Notes: generated from the sequence alone by a model not told the origin. A stretch of 64,000 nt of DNA from Chryseobacterium sp. MYb7 (GCF_002979455.1 NZ_PCOU01000022.1:30230-94229); one strand, 5' to 3'. Counted from the first letter of the stretch, positions 41,773-51,544 are shown. Made by a program: numbers and translations.

Positions 41773-43182
41773 ATGAAAAAAATAGCACTAGCATCAGGAA
41801 TACTATTGCACTTATACTGTATTAAAGCACAGGATATGATCCGGGTTAAAACACCGGATACAATCTCAACCAGAAATCTTAAAGAAGATCTCGCGATCAT
41901 CAATTCCGGTTATAGCATTCAGGAGAAGACTCCTTTTTTCAAAAAACCATGGGTAAAAAAATCTATAGCTCCTGCTATTCTTTTTACAGCCGCCGCCGCA
42001 ACGTGGGGAGAAAAAGAGAATATTCGTGAGGTAAGAAACCGGTATCTGCCCAATTTCAAAATGAAATATGATGATTATCTTCAGTATGCTCCTGCAGCCG
42101 CTGTTTATGGATTAAAGCTGGCAGGTGTAAAAGGTAGAAACAATCTGGGAAGAGCTACTTTATCTTACGGTACCAGTTTAGCCATCATGGCAATTTTAGT
42201 CAATTCTATAAAGTATACAGCAAAAGTGGAGCGTCCGGATGGCTCCAAGAACAATTCTTTTCCATCAGGGCATGCTGCCATGGCTTTCACCAATGCCAGC
42301 TTTCTACACAAGGAATATGGAATGGTAAACCCGGCCTACAGTATTGCAGGATATGGATCTGCTACCCTTACCGGACTTGGACGGAATTTAAATAACAGAC
42401 ACTGGGTTCCGGACATACTTGCTGGAGCTGGGATTGGGATTATTTCTACAGAACTCGGGTATTTCTTTATTGATAAAATTTATAAGAACAAAGGAGATAA
42501 TTTGAGTCTCTTATCCAGAATACAAGGAAATGACTATCCGTCTTTTCTTGCTCTAAAAATGGGAACCGCATTGGGTACCACCAATTTCCTGAAGGAATCT
42601 GAACTGGATGACAAAAAGCAAATCGGTTTTGAAGGTGGATTGGAAGGCGCCTATTTCTTTTCGAAAAAATGGGGTGTAGGTGCAGATGTATCCTTCAGCA
42701 GTTTTCCTATTAAATCTCAAAGAATAACCTTTGATGACGAACCGAGTTTTGGTGATCATGAACTCAAAACACAATCTCTGGGATTTCTTTCTGCAGGTAT
42801 CGGCCCTTATTTTTCCCATGAATTTTCTGATAAATGGCAGCTTATGCTAAAAGTAACAGGAGGTTATGCGGCAACTGCCAGCGGAAAAGTTTTCGTAAAA
42901 GGAAGCGATATAGACGCTCCCAACCACGAGCTCCAAATAGCCAGATATAAACCGAAACCAGCTTTCCGATGGAATACCGGAGCTTCTATGACTTATAAAT
43001 TCAATCCAGGATTAGGTCTTACTTTCTATACGGATTACAATCAAATCAATTCTACCATCCGTTATTACTTCAGTGACGAGATTAAGGATGGTGATGAGCT
43101 GGATCAGGAACTTAACAATATGATTGCTAAGGAAAAAATCAGTTATATTACTTTAGGCTTAAGATTAACTGCCTATTTTTAA
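41773..43182 (+). CDS. PAP2-family phosphatase fused to a C-terminal beta-barrel-like domain
   Basis: This 469-residue exported protein has a signal peptide (residues 1-19, ending IKAQ). The PAP2 phosphatase domain (about 60-235) shows all three motifs: KYTAKVERP, FPSGHAA, and GRNLNNRHWVPDILAG with the catalytic His. Such enzymes dephosphorylate lipid phosphates such as undecaprenyl pyrophosphate or lipid A. From about residue 255 to the end the sequence alternates hydrophobic and polar residues and finishes in ITLGLRLTAYF with a terminal Phe, typical of an outer membrane barrel. The fusion would place the phosphatase at the outer membrane. A terminator follows directly. Confidence 0.85.
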   Translation: MKKIALASGILLHLYCIKAQDMIRVKTPDTISTRNLKEDLAIINSGYSIQEKTPFFKKPWVKKSIAPAILFTAAAATWGEKENIREVRNRYLPNFKMKYDDYLQYAPAAAVYGLKLAGVKGRNNLGRATLSYGTSLAIMAILVNSIKYTAKVERPDGSKNNSFPSGHAAMAFTNASFLHKEYGMVNPAYSIAGYGSATLTGLGRNLNNRHWVPDILAGAGIGIISTELGYFFIDKIYKNKGDNLSLLSRIQGNDYPSFLALKMGTALGTTNFLKESELDDKKQIGFEGGLEGAYFFSKKWGVGADVSFSSFPIKSQRITFDDEPSFGDHELKTQSLGFLSAGIGPYFSHEFSDKWQLMLKVTGGYAATASGKVFVKGSDIDAPNHELQIARYKPKPAFRWNTGASMTYKFNPGLGLTFYTDYNQINSTIRYYFSDEIKDGDELDQELNNMIAKEKISYITLGLRLTAYF

Positions 43183-43188
43183 AAATAC

Positions 43189-43215
43189 AAAAGCCTTCAG
43201 AATCTGAAGGCTTTT
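43189..43215. terminator. bidirectional terminator
   Basis: A 12-base perfect stem AAAAGCCTTCAG with a three-base loop lies between the convergent PAP2 and M1 peptidase genes and can serve both strands. Confidence 0.8.
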
Positions 43216-43219
43216 ACTT

Positions 43220-45085
43220 TTATAAGGTTTTACGATTATCATCCGGAGTATAATCCATAAACAGGTCTCCATCTAACTGTACCGCTTTCACTTTCTTCTT
43301 AATAGGAATAACGAGGTCCGTCAGTTTCTGATCTTTTTCCCAAACTGAAGGTGAGAAATGCAGTTTCTCTGTAGTTCCGTCTTCATAAGCTAATATAGCG
43401 TCAAACGGAATCGCAAATCCACCTACATTAGCAACGTTTACAGTAAGCATATCATTCATCTGAGATGCTCCTGTTACTTTTAAATCAATATAATTATTGG
43501 TGTAAAACCAATTCTGGAAGAACCAGTTCAGGTTTTTACCTGAGCCTGTATTCATAGAATTAAAATAATCCCATGGAACAGGGTGTTTTCCATTCCAGTT
43601 GTCCATGTAATGATGTAATGCTTTTTTGAACAGTTCATCTCCTAAATAATCTTTCAGAGCCAGATAAGACAAAGATGCTTTCACATAAGAGTTGTTTCCA
43701 TATCCGGCACCGCTCACCTGTGTACTCATGGTAATCACCGGCTGATCCTGCTCTGTGGAGGCATCAGTAATCCATTTTTTAACGCGGAAGTTTTTATAAA
43801 ATTCCTTAGCTGCAGCTTCTCCGTTTTCATCAATTCCTATAAGATATTCAAGCGTGGTAGCCCAGCCTTCATCCATAAATGCATATCTCGTTTCATTAAT
43901 TCCCATATAAAAAGGGAAATAGGTATGGGCAATTTCATGATCTGCAGTCAATCTTGCATCTTGAAGATCATCAGGAATACTGGTGTCATTGATCATCATT
44001 GGGTATTCCATATCTGCATACCCCTGAATAGCTGTCATTACATTATAAGGATATTCTACGCCCGGCCAGTTTTTTGAGAACCAATCCAGGTTATATCGCA
44101 TCCAGTCTACATAATGTTCAAAATCTTTCGCTCCGCTTTTATATCCTGCCTGAACGCTTGCTCTTTTTGTTTTCAACTGAACACTTGCTGCATCCCAAAC
44201 ATAATGGTTGCTCAATGCAAAACAGAAATCTGTGATATGACTGGCCTTAAATTTCCAAACGTTCCACTTGTTCTGCAGCGTAACTTTTCCGGACTTCATT
44301 TCCTGCTCTGTAGCGATGTGCATTACTTTATCGCTCTTTAATGAAGCTTTATATCTTTTTAAATATTCCGGCTGAAGGACAGCTTCCGGGTTCAGGAAAT
44401 CTCCGGTAGCCCAGACTACATAATTTTTAGGTGCAGAGATGGCAAAACTATAATCATTGAAGTCATTGTAGAATTCCTGTCTGTCTGAGTGCTGAAGCAT
44501 ATCCCATCCGTTGTAATCATCATACACGGAAATTCTTGGAAAAGAATACGCCACATAGAATGTTTCCGGATCAATCTGCCCTTCTCTTCCACTCTGTACC
44601 GATAATGGATATTCCCATTCTATTTTAACCTCAGCTTTTGATTTGGATTTTAAAGCTGATTTCAATTTTACTTTTTCCACAGTACTCCAGTCGTCACTGT
44701 TGATATCATACTTATCACCGTTTACAATGAAAGATTTAATCTTCAGTCCTGATGACAAAAAGTCTTTAGACACGAATCCCGATCTTGGCGACTGCGGTTT
44801 ATGAAGATTATTCACAAATCGTATAGCCAATTCATCCAGATTATCGGGACTATTATTGGTATAGACAATTGTTTCTTTTCCGGAAACCGTTTTTGTAGTG
44901 GCATCCACTTTCACATCTACATTATATACTCCCTTGTTCTGCCAGTAGTTTTTACCTGGCGCTCCAGAGATATCGCGCGTTCCTCTTTCATAAGCTTTTT
45001 TGATATTCCTCGGCATATACAGTTCCTGTGCAGATAATTGCAGCAAGGAAACAACCATCAGCATTCCGGAAAAAATTTTCTTCAT
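43220..45085 (-). CDS. M1-family metallopeptidase
   Basis: The protein is 621 residues from ATG at 45085, with a signal peptide (MKKIFSGMLMVVSLLQLSAQ); the upstream nine-codon extension is not needed. An N-terminal beta-saddle domain is followed by a thermolysin-like catalytic domain with HEIAHTYFPFYM and the third zinc ligand Glu in DEGWATTLEY, the HExxH-x18-E arrangement of M1 aminopeptidases. The exopeptidase motif is less clear (MEYPMMIN rather than GAMEN). A C-terminal beta domain follows. It is exported to the periplasm or beyond. A second M1 enzyme is encoded at 55580-57520. Confidence 0.9.
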   Translation of the reverse strand: MKKIFSGMLMVVSLLQLSAQELYMPRNIKKAYERGTRDISGAPGKNYWQNKGVYNVDVKVDATTKTVSGKETIVYTNNSPDNLDELAIRFVNNLHKPQSPRSGFVSKDFLSSGLKIKSFIVNGDKYDINSDDWSTVEKVKLKSALKSKSKAEVKIEWEYPLSVQSGREGQIDPETFYVAYSFPRISVYDDYNGWDMLQHSDRQEFYNDFNDYSFAISAPKNYVVWATGDFLNPEAVLQPEYLKRYKASLKSDKVMHIATEQEMKSGKVTLQNKWNVWKFKASHITDFCFALSNHYVWDAASVQLKTKRASVQAGYKSGAKDFEHYVDWMRYNLDWFSKNWPGVEYPYNVMTAIQGYADMEYPMMINDTSIPDDLQDARLTADHEIAHTYFPFYMGINETRYAFMDEGWATTLEYLIGIDENGEAAAKEFYKNFRVKKWITDASTEQDQPVITMSTQVSGAGYGNNSYVKASLSYLALKDYLGDELFKKALHHYMDNWNGKHPVPWDYFNSMNTGSGKNLNWFFQNWFYTNNYIDLKVTGASQMNDMLTVNVANVGGFAIPFDAILAYEDGTTEKLHFSPSVWEKDQKLTDLVIPIKKKVKAVQLDGDLFMDYTPDDNRKTL

Positions 45086-45191
45086 AGCGATCTTTTTAAA
45101 GATAGGTATCAAAAATAGCGAAAATGTGACATCAGGAGATCATTTCTTTTATAATAATATTTTATTGTAATGGGTTTTCTACCATATTATT

Positions 45192-47561
45192 CTACAGTCT
45201 ATCCTGCTCAGCAGTTTTCTTGATTGTTTTTGCATTTTTCACAGATTGATTTCCAAAATTGAATTTCAACGAAAAAGTAAAACCCTGGGCATCCGTATAA
45301 TCAAGAAAATAATTATCCTGGTTTGCATATTTCGTACTCACTTTCTGACCTGTAGTTCTGAAAATATCGGTAAAAATGAGACTGGCATCCAGCTTTTTAT
45401 TAAAGAACTTTCTGTTCATTACAAAATAGGCAGACCAGAGAGAGGAAATTCTGAACGTTCCCTGTATTCCCGGAGAATAGTAACGGTGTCCCATTTCCAT
45501 TTTCCAATCGCTGTTTTTATCAAGGGTAAAACTGGTGGAAATATTGGAAACCCAGTTCCAGACCTGGTTTTTATACAGCATTCCATCTATTCCCTTGAAG
45601 TAATTTTCGTTGTGTTCAAGATTTTCAGATAAGATCACATTCCACCATGGCTTGACCTGAAAGTTTTTATACAAGCTTAATCCGAAAGCTTCTCCTTTCT
45701 CGATATTGGTAAAATAATAAATCAGGCTGTTGGTACTCGGCTCCTGATAAGAGATTTCCATGGAAGGATAAATTTCTTTTCTGTAATAAAAATCCAGATT
45801 CCAGTCTTTCCAGGAATAAGTAAAATTGAGGTTATGGGTAATGGTTGCTTTTAATTTCGGATCTCCCTGATAATAGGAAAACAGGTTATAATAAGATTTT
45901 GCCGGATTCAACCATGAATAAGATGGTCTGCTGATTCTTTTCCCATAAGAAAATCCGAATTCCTGCTTGTTTTCTGTGGTATATTGTGCATAAAAAGTGG
46001 GGAAAAACTTCCAGTAATTGCTTTTATTCAATTCATAAGGTTCAGAAACTATTCCTTTAAAATCTGTCATTTCTGCACGAAGGCCTCCTTTGAAGCTCCA
46101 TTTTCCGATATTGTAAGCTAATGAAGAATATAGGGCAAAATTGTGTTCTTTATAATCAAAAATGCTGCTCTTTTCAGGACGATATTGCAATATTCCATTC
46201 TCGTTATCAGAGAAATCAAGTGTACTGTTTGTCTTTACAAAACTATACTTTGCTCCGGATTCCAGCTCCAGTTTATCCCCTTTCCACTGATAATCGAATT
46301 GAGTGGAATATAGCTGAACATCCGCTTTATTCTGGGTAAGGAAATTATCTTCTTTTGGAGGCTGCCCTGCAAAATTAAGATAGGTGATCACATTTTGGTA
46401 TTTATCAGCATTATTTCCGGTAAAATAATTAACCCAGGAAAGGCTGCTTTTCTTATTCAATTTCCGGTCAATCTGAAAACTCACAGAATTGTTGATGGAA
46501 CGCGAACGGTGATCATTGATTGTGGTATAATTAGATTCTATTGCATCTTGTGCATTATAAATCAGCGTAGGAACATTATAGATTCCGAAGGATTTTGGAG
46601 AGAAAAACCCTGAATAGTTGAGGCTTAAGTTGGTCAAGCTGTCCAGCTCATATTCCACATTAAAATTCAGGGTATTTTGGTTATTGTTCTTATCCTTCCT
46701 ATTCATTGTACTTACCCATCGGGTTTGGCTTTCCGGATAGTTTACATAATCTGTTCCTTCCCGGTAGTACGTTCCCAACCCTCTATAATAACTTCCCATA
46801 ACGGAAAGTTTATTTTTTTTATAATATTGGGAAAGACCGAAAACGCCTTTCGCATATTGTGTCTGCACATATTTTGATGAGAGAATTCCACGGTAACCTT
46901 CTATTTTATTCTTTTTCAGAACAATATTCAGTACTGCACTTCCTGAGGCTTCATATTTTGCAGGTGGATTGGTAATCACTTCTACTGATTTCACCTCATC
47001 TCCCTGTGTATTTTCAAGAAGATTTTTAAGCTCATCCCCTGTCAACATTACTTTTTTATCATTAATAGTCACCAGAATTCCGGCGCTTCCCTTTACACTC
47101 AACACACTATTATTGACAGTAACACTTGGTGTATTCTTTAGAATCTCCCAGGCATTGAGTGATGAAATATTACTGTTTTCGACATTAAATTCCAGACGGT
47201 CAACTTTTCTTTTCACCAAAGGTTTGCGTTTGGTCATCACCACTCCTTCTATTTCCTGAGACTCTTTTTTAAGAATGATATTTAATAGTTCTGGTTTATT
47301 CAAATTCAGTTTTTTCTCAAATAAAGAATATCCCTGATTTTTAATAACCAGTTTTACCTCCTGTTCTGCAATATCCTCCAGTACAAAGGTTCCGTTATCA
47401 TCTGTTTTTATTTCTTTGATTAATTGATCCTGAGCATTATACACCTCCACTTTCAATGATGAAAGCTTTTCATTTTCGTTGTTCACAATTGTTCCTTCAG
47501 TTTTTTGCTGCTGAGCAAAAATCAAGACTGGGAAACACAGAAGAAAAAGAATTTTATACAT
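45192..47561 (-). CDS. outer membrane beta-barrel receptor-like protein
   Basis: This 789-residue protein has a signal peptide (ending LIFAQQ), an N-terminal carboxypeptidase-regulatory-like domain (about 22-100), a plug-like region (about 110-215, e.g. SVEVITNPPAKYEASGSA) and a large barrel of the OMP_b-brl_3 type common in Flavobacteria. Such proteins are relatives of TonB-dependent receptors, but no classic TonB box is clear. The promoter region carries three GGTTAA repeats with exact 11-bp spacing, matching two repeats at the GLPGLI gene and kinase promoters, which suggests control by the adjacent OmpR-type system. Confidence 0.88.
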   Translation of the reverse strand: MYKILFLLCFPVLIFAQQQKTEGTIVNNENEKLSSLKVEVYNAQDQLIKEIKTDDNGTFVLEDIAEQEVKLVIKNQGYSLFEKKLNLNKPELLNIILKKESQEIEGVVMTKRKPLVKRKVDRLEFNVENSNISSLNAWEILKNTPSVTVNNSVLSVKGSAGILVTINDKKVMLTGDELKNLLENTQGDEVKSVEVITNPPAKYEASGSAVLNIVLKKNKIEGYRGILSSKYVQTQYAKGVFGLSQYYKKNKLSVMGSYYRGLGTYYREGTDYVNYPESQTRWVSTMNRKDKNNNQNTLNFNVEYELDSLTNLSLNYSGFFSPKSFGIYNVPTLIYNAQDAIESNYTTINDHRSRSINNSVSFQIDRKLNKKSSLSWVNYFTGNNADKYQNVITYLNFAGQPPKEDNFLTQNKADVQLYSTQFDYQWKGDKLELESGAKYSFVKTNSTLDFSDNENGILQYRPEKSSIFDYKEHNFALYSSLAYNIGKWSFKGGLRAEMTDFKGIVSEPYELNKSNYWKFFPTFYAQYTTENKQEFGFSYGKRISRPSYSWLNPAKSYYNLFSYYQGDPKLKATITHNLNFTYSWKDWNLDFYYRKEIYPSMEISYQEPSTNSLIYYFTNIEKGEAFGLSLYKNFQVKPWWNVILSENLEHNENYFKGIDGMLYKNQVWNWVSNISTSFTLDKNSDWKMEMGHRYYSPGIQGTFRISSLWSAYFVMNRKFFNKKLDASLIFTDIFRTTGQKVSTKYANQDNYFLDYTDAQGFTFSLKFNFGNQSVKNAKTIKKTAEQDRL

Positions 47562-47640
47562 GACTATTTTTTTATCCTCACGAACAAAACCATTGTTCTG
47601 CTCTACGGGTACAAAATTCTATATTGAAAGGGAGAATTTC

Positions 47641-47668
47641 GGTTAACGGTGGGTTAATGATAGGTTAA
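47641..47668 (-). promoter_or_regulatory. three phased GGTTAA repeats (response regulator site)
   Basis: GGTTAA occurs at 47641, 47652 and 47663, exactly 11 bp apart. On the minus strand the last repeat ends 21 bases before GAATTTTG, a near-consensus -7 box of the barrel protein gene. This is the layout expected for an OmpR/PhoB-type activator. Confidence 0.6.
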
Positions 47669-47688
47669 TACCTTTTTCATTAAAATAA

Positions 47689-47718
47689 TTACCCCTGAAT
47701 TTGGAAATTCAGGGGTAA
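47689..47718 (-). terminator. terminator after the GLPGLI gene
   Basis: A 14-base perfect stem TTACCCCTGAATTT with a two-base loop lies 19 bases after the GLPGLI stop and is followed by T-rich sequence on the minus strand. Confidence 0.7.
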
Positions 47719-47736
47719 AATCAATAAAGTATACTG

Positions 47737-48570
47737 TTATGGATAAGGAATTATTTTATCCAGTTCTATCGGATTATAATATTTTTTCATGTTGATCTGC
47801 GTTTGCCTGGTCAACCCTGCAAACTCTTCTTTACTTTTGATTTGCTGTCCATTAATGCGTACATTCCAGTCCGGCTGAAATTCGGTTCTCATTCTGGCAT
47901 AGGGATCATTATAAAACTCAAGGTTCAGTTTCACCCATTTCTTAAAGTCAATGATAATAGGAGCCAACGAATAATGTTTTTCGAGAAAACCTTTTGTGTC
48001 GTATGTTTTAGGGAGGTTACTATTTCGGGAGAAAGAATATATAAAGTCTTTCTTATCATCTTCTACGTACAGAACCAACCCGGGCAATCCTCTAAATTTA
48101 TAAGGCCCTTCGGGAATGTTAATATCCGGAGTAAACCAGGCTGTCCAGATTCGTCCTCCAAACATGGCAGTCGCTTTTTGTAAATTATAACTGTTGATCT
48201 TTTTTGTATCAGTCTCTATTTTCCACTGAATATTATCTTCCGTTTCAAAAACATAATAATAGGGCATCATCATGATCTGAACAAAGTTTTTATTTTTATT
48301 AGAATTTCTTTTTCGGAGAATGGTCTGTCCAGACTGGCTCGTATGCTGAGAAGACATTCCCCCGTGGAGAATATTCAGAGAATCGTTTGGTAAAAATTCA
48401 AATTCATAAAACTTTACTTCCTCCGGATTGATGTCCAGCACCATATCTTCTTTATCATACTCTGTCCCGTTAGGTTCAATTCTGTATTGAAGTTCATATA
48501 TAAAACGATGCGTTTGAGCATTGATGAACACTCCAAATAACAGAACAAGAAGAATGAATCTCTTTTTCAT
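47737..48570 (-). CDS. GLPGLI family protein
   Basis: This 277-residue exported protein has a signal peptide (residues 1-18, ending FINAQ). It contains the family hallmark GPYKFRGLPGLVLYVED near residue 155, preceded by AWFTPDINIPE, and an N-terminal segment HRFIYELQYRIEPNG typical of the group. GLPGLI proteins are restricted to Bacteroidetes, are commonly found beside barrel proteins of the receptor type, and have no known biochemical role. It lies between such a barrel gene and a divergent two-component operon, and the shared promoter region has two GGTTAA repeats. Confidence 0.9.
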   Translation of the reverse strand: MKKRFILLVLLFGVFINAQTHRFIYELQYRIEPNGTEYDKEDMVLDINPEEVKFYEFEFLPNDSLNILHGGMSSQHTSQSGQTILRKRNSNKNKNFVQIMMMPYYYVFETEDNIQWKIETDTKKINSYNLQKATAMFGGRIWTAWFTPDINIPEGPYKFRGLPGLVLYVEDDKKDFIYSFSRNSNLPKTYDTKGFLEKHYSLAPIIIDFKKWVKLNLEFYNDPYARMRTEFQPDWNVRINGQQIKSKEEFAGLTRQTQINMKKYYNPIELDKIIPYP

Positions 48571-48593
48571 GAGTTAAATAGTTTTTTATTTTC

Positions 48594-48684
48594 TAAAAAT
48601 ACCAAAAATCACACTAATCATCAGGTTAATAAAAGGTTAATGGTAAAAATATTATTTTAGTAGAATGGTAAAGCTTTATCTTTG
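48594..48684. promoter_or_regulatory. divergent promoter region with two phased GGTTAA repeats
   Basis: GGTTAA at 48624 and 48635 is repeated with 11-bp spacing. On the minus strand TATTTTTA (48594-48601) lies 22 bases beyond the repeats, toward the GLPGLI gene. On the plus strand TATCTTTG (48677-48684), a perfect -7 box, lies 5 bases before the kinase ATG, so that transcript may be nearly leaderless. Confidence 0.55.
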
Positions 48685-48689
48685 TTTCG

Positions 48690-50012
48690 ATGATAGCCAA
48701 GAGTAAAATTCTGATTTCGGTTTTTGCCGCTCTGTTCCTACTTTTACTGGGAATCCAGGTGTATTTTATGTATAAAACCTATCAGGTAAAAGAAAGGGAC
48801 ATCTACAGATCCGTGAATGACGGACTTACCAACTATACTGATAATCTTGAGGACATCCAGGAAGCCAAAGAAAGGAATGATGACTCTCTTCAGGAAATCA
48901 TTATACAGTATCATAATAAGGAGATCAGCAAAAAGGATTTTCTTCATTATTTCATAGAAAACAGGGAATCTGCCAGAGAAAGACTGATCCATTATATTGA
49001 CAGCCGTTACCAGAAAGACGGTTATGAAATTTCGGCAAGAATACGATATCTTTCTATTGTTCATCTTCCAGACAGCGCAAAAGTAATCACTGAACCTATT
49101 GTCATTTTTGAAACACCGGATGTTATTAAAAATCCCCGCATTGCCAGCAATGGAAGCTGGGAAACCTCCACCACCAAAAGAGATGATAGCGAGAAAGGCC
49201 ACGTTGAAAAAAAGAATACTTTTCTTGTTAAAACCCAGACAGATTTTGAGATCAAAAATATAAAAAGCATTGTTTTCAAAGAGCTTACATTATTGATTAT
49301 TTGTTGTGTGATTCTTCTTTCAGGAGTTCTTCTGCTTTATATTTTCACCATTAGAAATCTGATCCAGCAGCAGAAGCAGGTAGAAGTTCTCCACACTATT
49401 GTGGATAACATTTCGCATGAGTTTAAAACTCCGATCGCTACTTTAAAAATAGCTTCAAAAGCATTAAAAAAAGAATTTAATCCGGAAACACTTCCTCTCG
49501 TTGACAGGCAGATTTCACGCCTTGAAAGTCTGATGTTTCAACTTCATAAAGATGAAATGCCGGATGAAATGACCGCTGTACAACCTGAAGACTGGAACTT
49601 TTTCATCCAGGATCTTTCAGTTACTTACCCAGACATTGATTTTAACCTTAAAAATTCAGTTTCACAAAAGCTTCCTTTTGATAAAAATCTAATGGAAACG
49701 GTCATGAAAAACCTCTGTGAAAACAGCGTGAAATATGGTGCATCTGTTGTTACCATAAATCTTCAATACAGTTCTCAACAATTGAATATGGAAGTTTCTG
49801 ACAATGGCCAGGGCATGGAAGCCAAAGAACTCAGTAGCATTTTTGAAAAATTCTACAGAATACAGAATAATAATATTCACAACAGCAAAGGGCTTGGACT
49901 CGGACTTTATTTCGTGAAGAAAATCATTACAAATTATAGCGGAAAAATAGAAGTTTCCAGCCAGATCAATACAGGCAGTACTTTTAAAATATCAATTCCT
50001 TATGAAAACTAA
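48690..50012 (+). CDS. sensor histidine kinase (HisKA type)
   Basis: This 440-residue membrane kinase has transmembrane helices at about 7-27 and 198-220, enclosing a periplasmic sensor of about 170 residues with no known fold seen. The HisKA domain has His243 (VDNISHEFKTPIATL), and the HATPase_c domain has N box NLCENSVKYG, G1 DNGQGM and G2 KGLGLGLYFVKKI. It pairs with the OmpR-type regulator encoded next, with an 11-base overlap. The operon is divergent from the GLPGLI gene. Confidence 0.94.
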   Translation: MIAKSKILISVFAALFLLLLGIQVYFMYKTYQVKERDIYRSVNDGLTNYTDNLEDIQEAKERNDDSLQEIIIQYHNKEISKKDFLHYFIENRESARERLIHYIDSRYQKDGYEISARIRYLSIVHLPDSAKVITEPIVIFETPDVIKNPRIASNGSWETSTTKRDDSEKGHVEKKNTFLVKTQTDFEIKNIKSIVFKELTLLIICCVILLSGVLLLYIFTIRNLIQQQKQVEVLHTIVDNISHEFKTPIATLKIASKALKKEFNPETLPLVDRQISRLESLMFQLHKDEMPDEMTAVQPEDWNFFIQDLSVTYPDIDFNLKNSVSQKLPFDKNLMETVMKNLCENSVKYGASVVTINLQYSSQQLNMEVSDNGQGMEAKELSSIFEKFYRIQNNNIHNSKGLGLGLYFVKKIITNYSGKIEVSSQINTGSTFKISIPYEN

Positions 50013-50688
50013 AATCCTTCTGGCAGAAGATGATCCGGATTTCGGAATGATTCTTAAGCAGTATCTTGAATTGGAAGATTTTGAAGTCAGCTGGTTTCAG
50101 AATCCAGAAGATGTAGTTCTCTTACTTCAGACTGATTTTCCTTTTCAGATAGGAATTCTGGATGTGATGATGCCCAATATAGATGGTTTCTCACTGGCGA
50201 AAATCATCATCAAGGAAAGAAGTAATTTCCCTTTGTTATTTTTAACCGCCAAAAATCAAAAAATAGACCGATTGACCGGATTGAAAATAGGTGCTGACGA
50301 TTATATTTCCAAACCCTGCGATCCTGAAGAACTTGTTTTAAGAATTAAAAACATTCTGAAGAGAACACTTCCTGCCATTACGGAAAGTCAAATAAAAATC
50401 GGAGAATTTTCACTGGACACGGCCAAACTTCTGTTGTCGCATCCTAACGGAAACAATCGACTGACCATAAGAGAACAGGAACTTCTTCTGTATCTTCTAA
50501 AACACAACCGATCCATCATTACAAGGGATAATATTCTGGATAATCTTTGGGAAACCAATGATTATTTTACCGGAAGAAGTCTGGATGTGTTTATCAGCAG
50601 GCTTCGTAAGTATTTGAACAGTGATCCTCAAATAAAAATCCAATCCCTGAGAGGAATTGGATTTGAAGTCGATTTTCCAACCAACTGA
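50002..50688 (+). CDS. OmpR/PhoB-family response regulator
   Basis: This 228-residue regulator has a receiver domain (acidic residues EDD near 9-11, phosphoacceptor Asp54 in GILDVMMP, Lys in DDYISKP) and a winged-helix Trans_reg_C domain (about 130-225; LTIREQELLLYLLKHN, RSLDVFISRLRKYL, SLRGIGFEV). It is predicted to bind the 11-bp-phased GGTTAA repeats at the nearby promoters. It ends 5 bases from the stop codon of the convergent endonuclease-fold gene. Confidence 0.95.
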   Translation: MKTKILLAEDDPDFGMILKQYLELEDFEVSWFQNPEDVVLLLQTDFPFQIGILDVMMPNIDGFSLAKIIIKERSNFPLLFLTAKNQKIDRLTGLKIGADDYISKPCDPEELVLRIKNILKRTLPAITESQIKIGEFSLDTAKLLLSHPNGNNRLTIREQELLLYLLKHNRSIITRDNILDNLWETNDYFTGRSLDVFISRLRKYLNSDPQIKIQSLRGIGFEVDFPTN

Positions 50689-50693
50689 TTTTT

Positions 50694-51521
50694 TTATAGA
50701 GAAAGATTCACAATCACCGGAAAATGATCTGACGGATACAAAAGATTCTCTCTTCTGTCATTGATGTGCCTGTGAGATCTGATCTTAAAGCCTTTTGTAA
50801 AAATATAATCAATTCTGTCTTTAGGAACTTCATTTACGTTGAAACCTGTGAAAGTTCCTACCGGACCATAATGTTTAGTTTCCGAGTGATAGAAAGTATC
50901 TTTCATATTCTGGGAAAGAATTTTAATAGGTTCTGAATCATCTGTAAGGTTAAAATCTCCGCTCAAAGCTACCGGAAGATTCTTTGGGTTCAGTTCTTTA
51001 ATTTTTTTCAGAATCAGTTCGGAAGATTTTACTCTTGCTACATTTCCTACATGATCGAAATGAAGGTTCATCGCAAGGAATTCTTTCTTTGATTTTTTAT
51101 CTTTAAATACAGCATAGGTACAGATTCTGTTCAGCGCAGCATCCCAGCCTTTAGAAGGTTTTTCCGGAGTTTCAGATAACCAGAATGTTCCAGATTTTAC
51201 GGCTTCAAGTTTGTTTGTATCATAAAAGATAGCAGAAAATTCTCCTTTTTCTTTACCGTCATCTCTTCCTACTCCGAGATAGTCATAGTTCTTTAATCCT
51301 GTTTTAATATCTTTCATCTGTTCCGGAAGCGCTTCTTGTACTCCGAAATAATCCGGATGATAATAGGTCAGTAAATCTGCAACATCCTGCTTTCTTTTTG
51401 GCCAGGCATTGTCTTTATCCGACTCTACATTCAGTCTGATATTAAAACTCATTACGGTAAGGTCCTGTGAAAATCCTAATGCAAAGAGCATCAGAAACAC
51501 CATTGAAAATCTGAAATTCAT
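50694..51521 (-). CDS. secreted endonuclease/exonuclease/phosphatase-family protein
   Basis: This 275-residue protein has a signal peptide (residues 1-18, ending LGFSQ). It fits the EEP fold: LTVMSFNIRLN (metal-ligand Asn), DYFGVQEAL (catalytic Glu), MNLHFDHVG, ALSGDFNLTDD (Asp and Asn), DRIDYIF and the final SDHFPVIVNL (Asp-His). The family includes DNases, sphingomyelinases and phosphoinositide phosphatases; substrates cannot be told apart here. It is predicted to act outside the cytoplasm. Confidence 0.9.
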   Translation of the reverse strand: MNFRFSMVFLMLFALGFSQDLTVMSFNIRLNVESDKDNAWPKRKQDVADLLTYYHPDYFGVQEALPEQMKDIKTGLKNYDYLGVGRDDGKEKGEFSAIFYDTNKLEAVKSGTFWLSETPEKPSKGWDAALNRICTYAVFKDKKSKKEFLAMNLHFDHVGNVARVKSSELILKKIKELNPKNLPVALSGDFNLTDDSEPIKILSQNMKDTFYHSETKHYGPVGTFTGFNVNEVPKDRIDYIFTKGFKIRSHRHINDRRENLLYPSDHFPVIVNLSL

Positions 51522-51544
51522 ATCTTATTTTATCAGTAAGAGAC

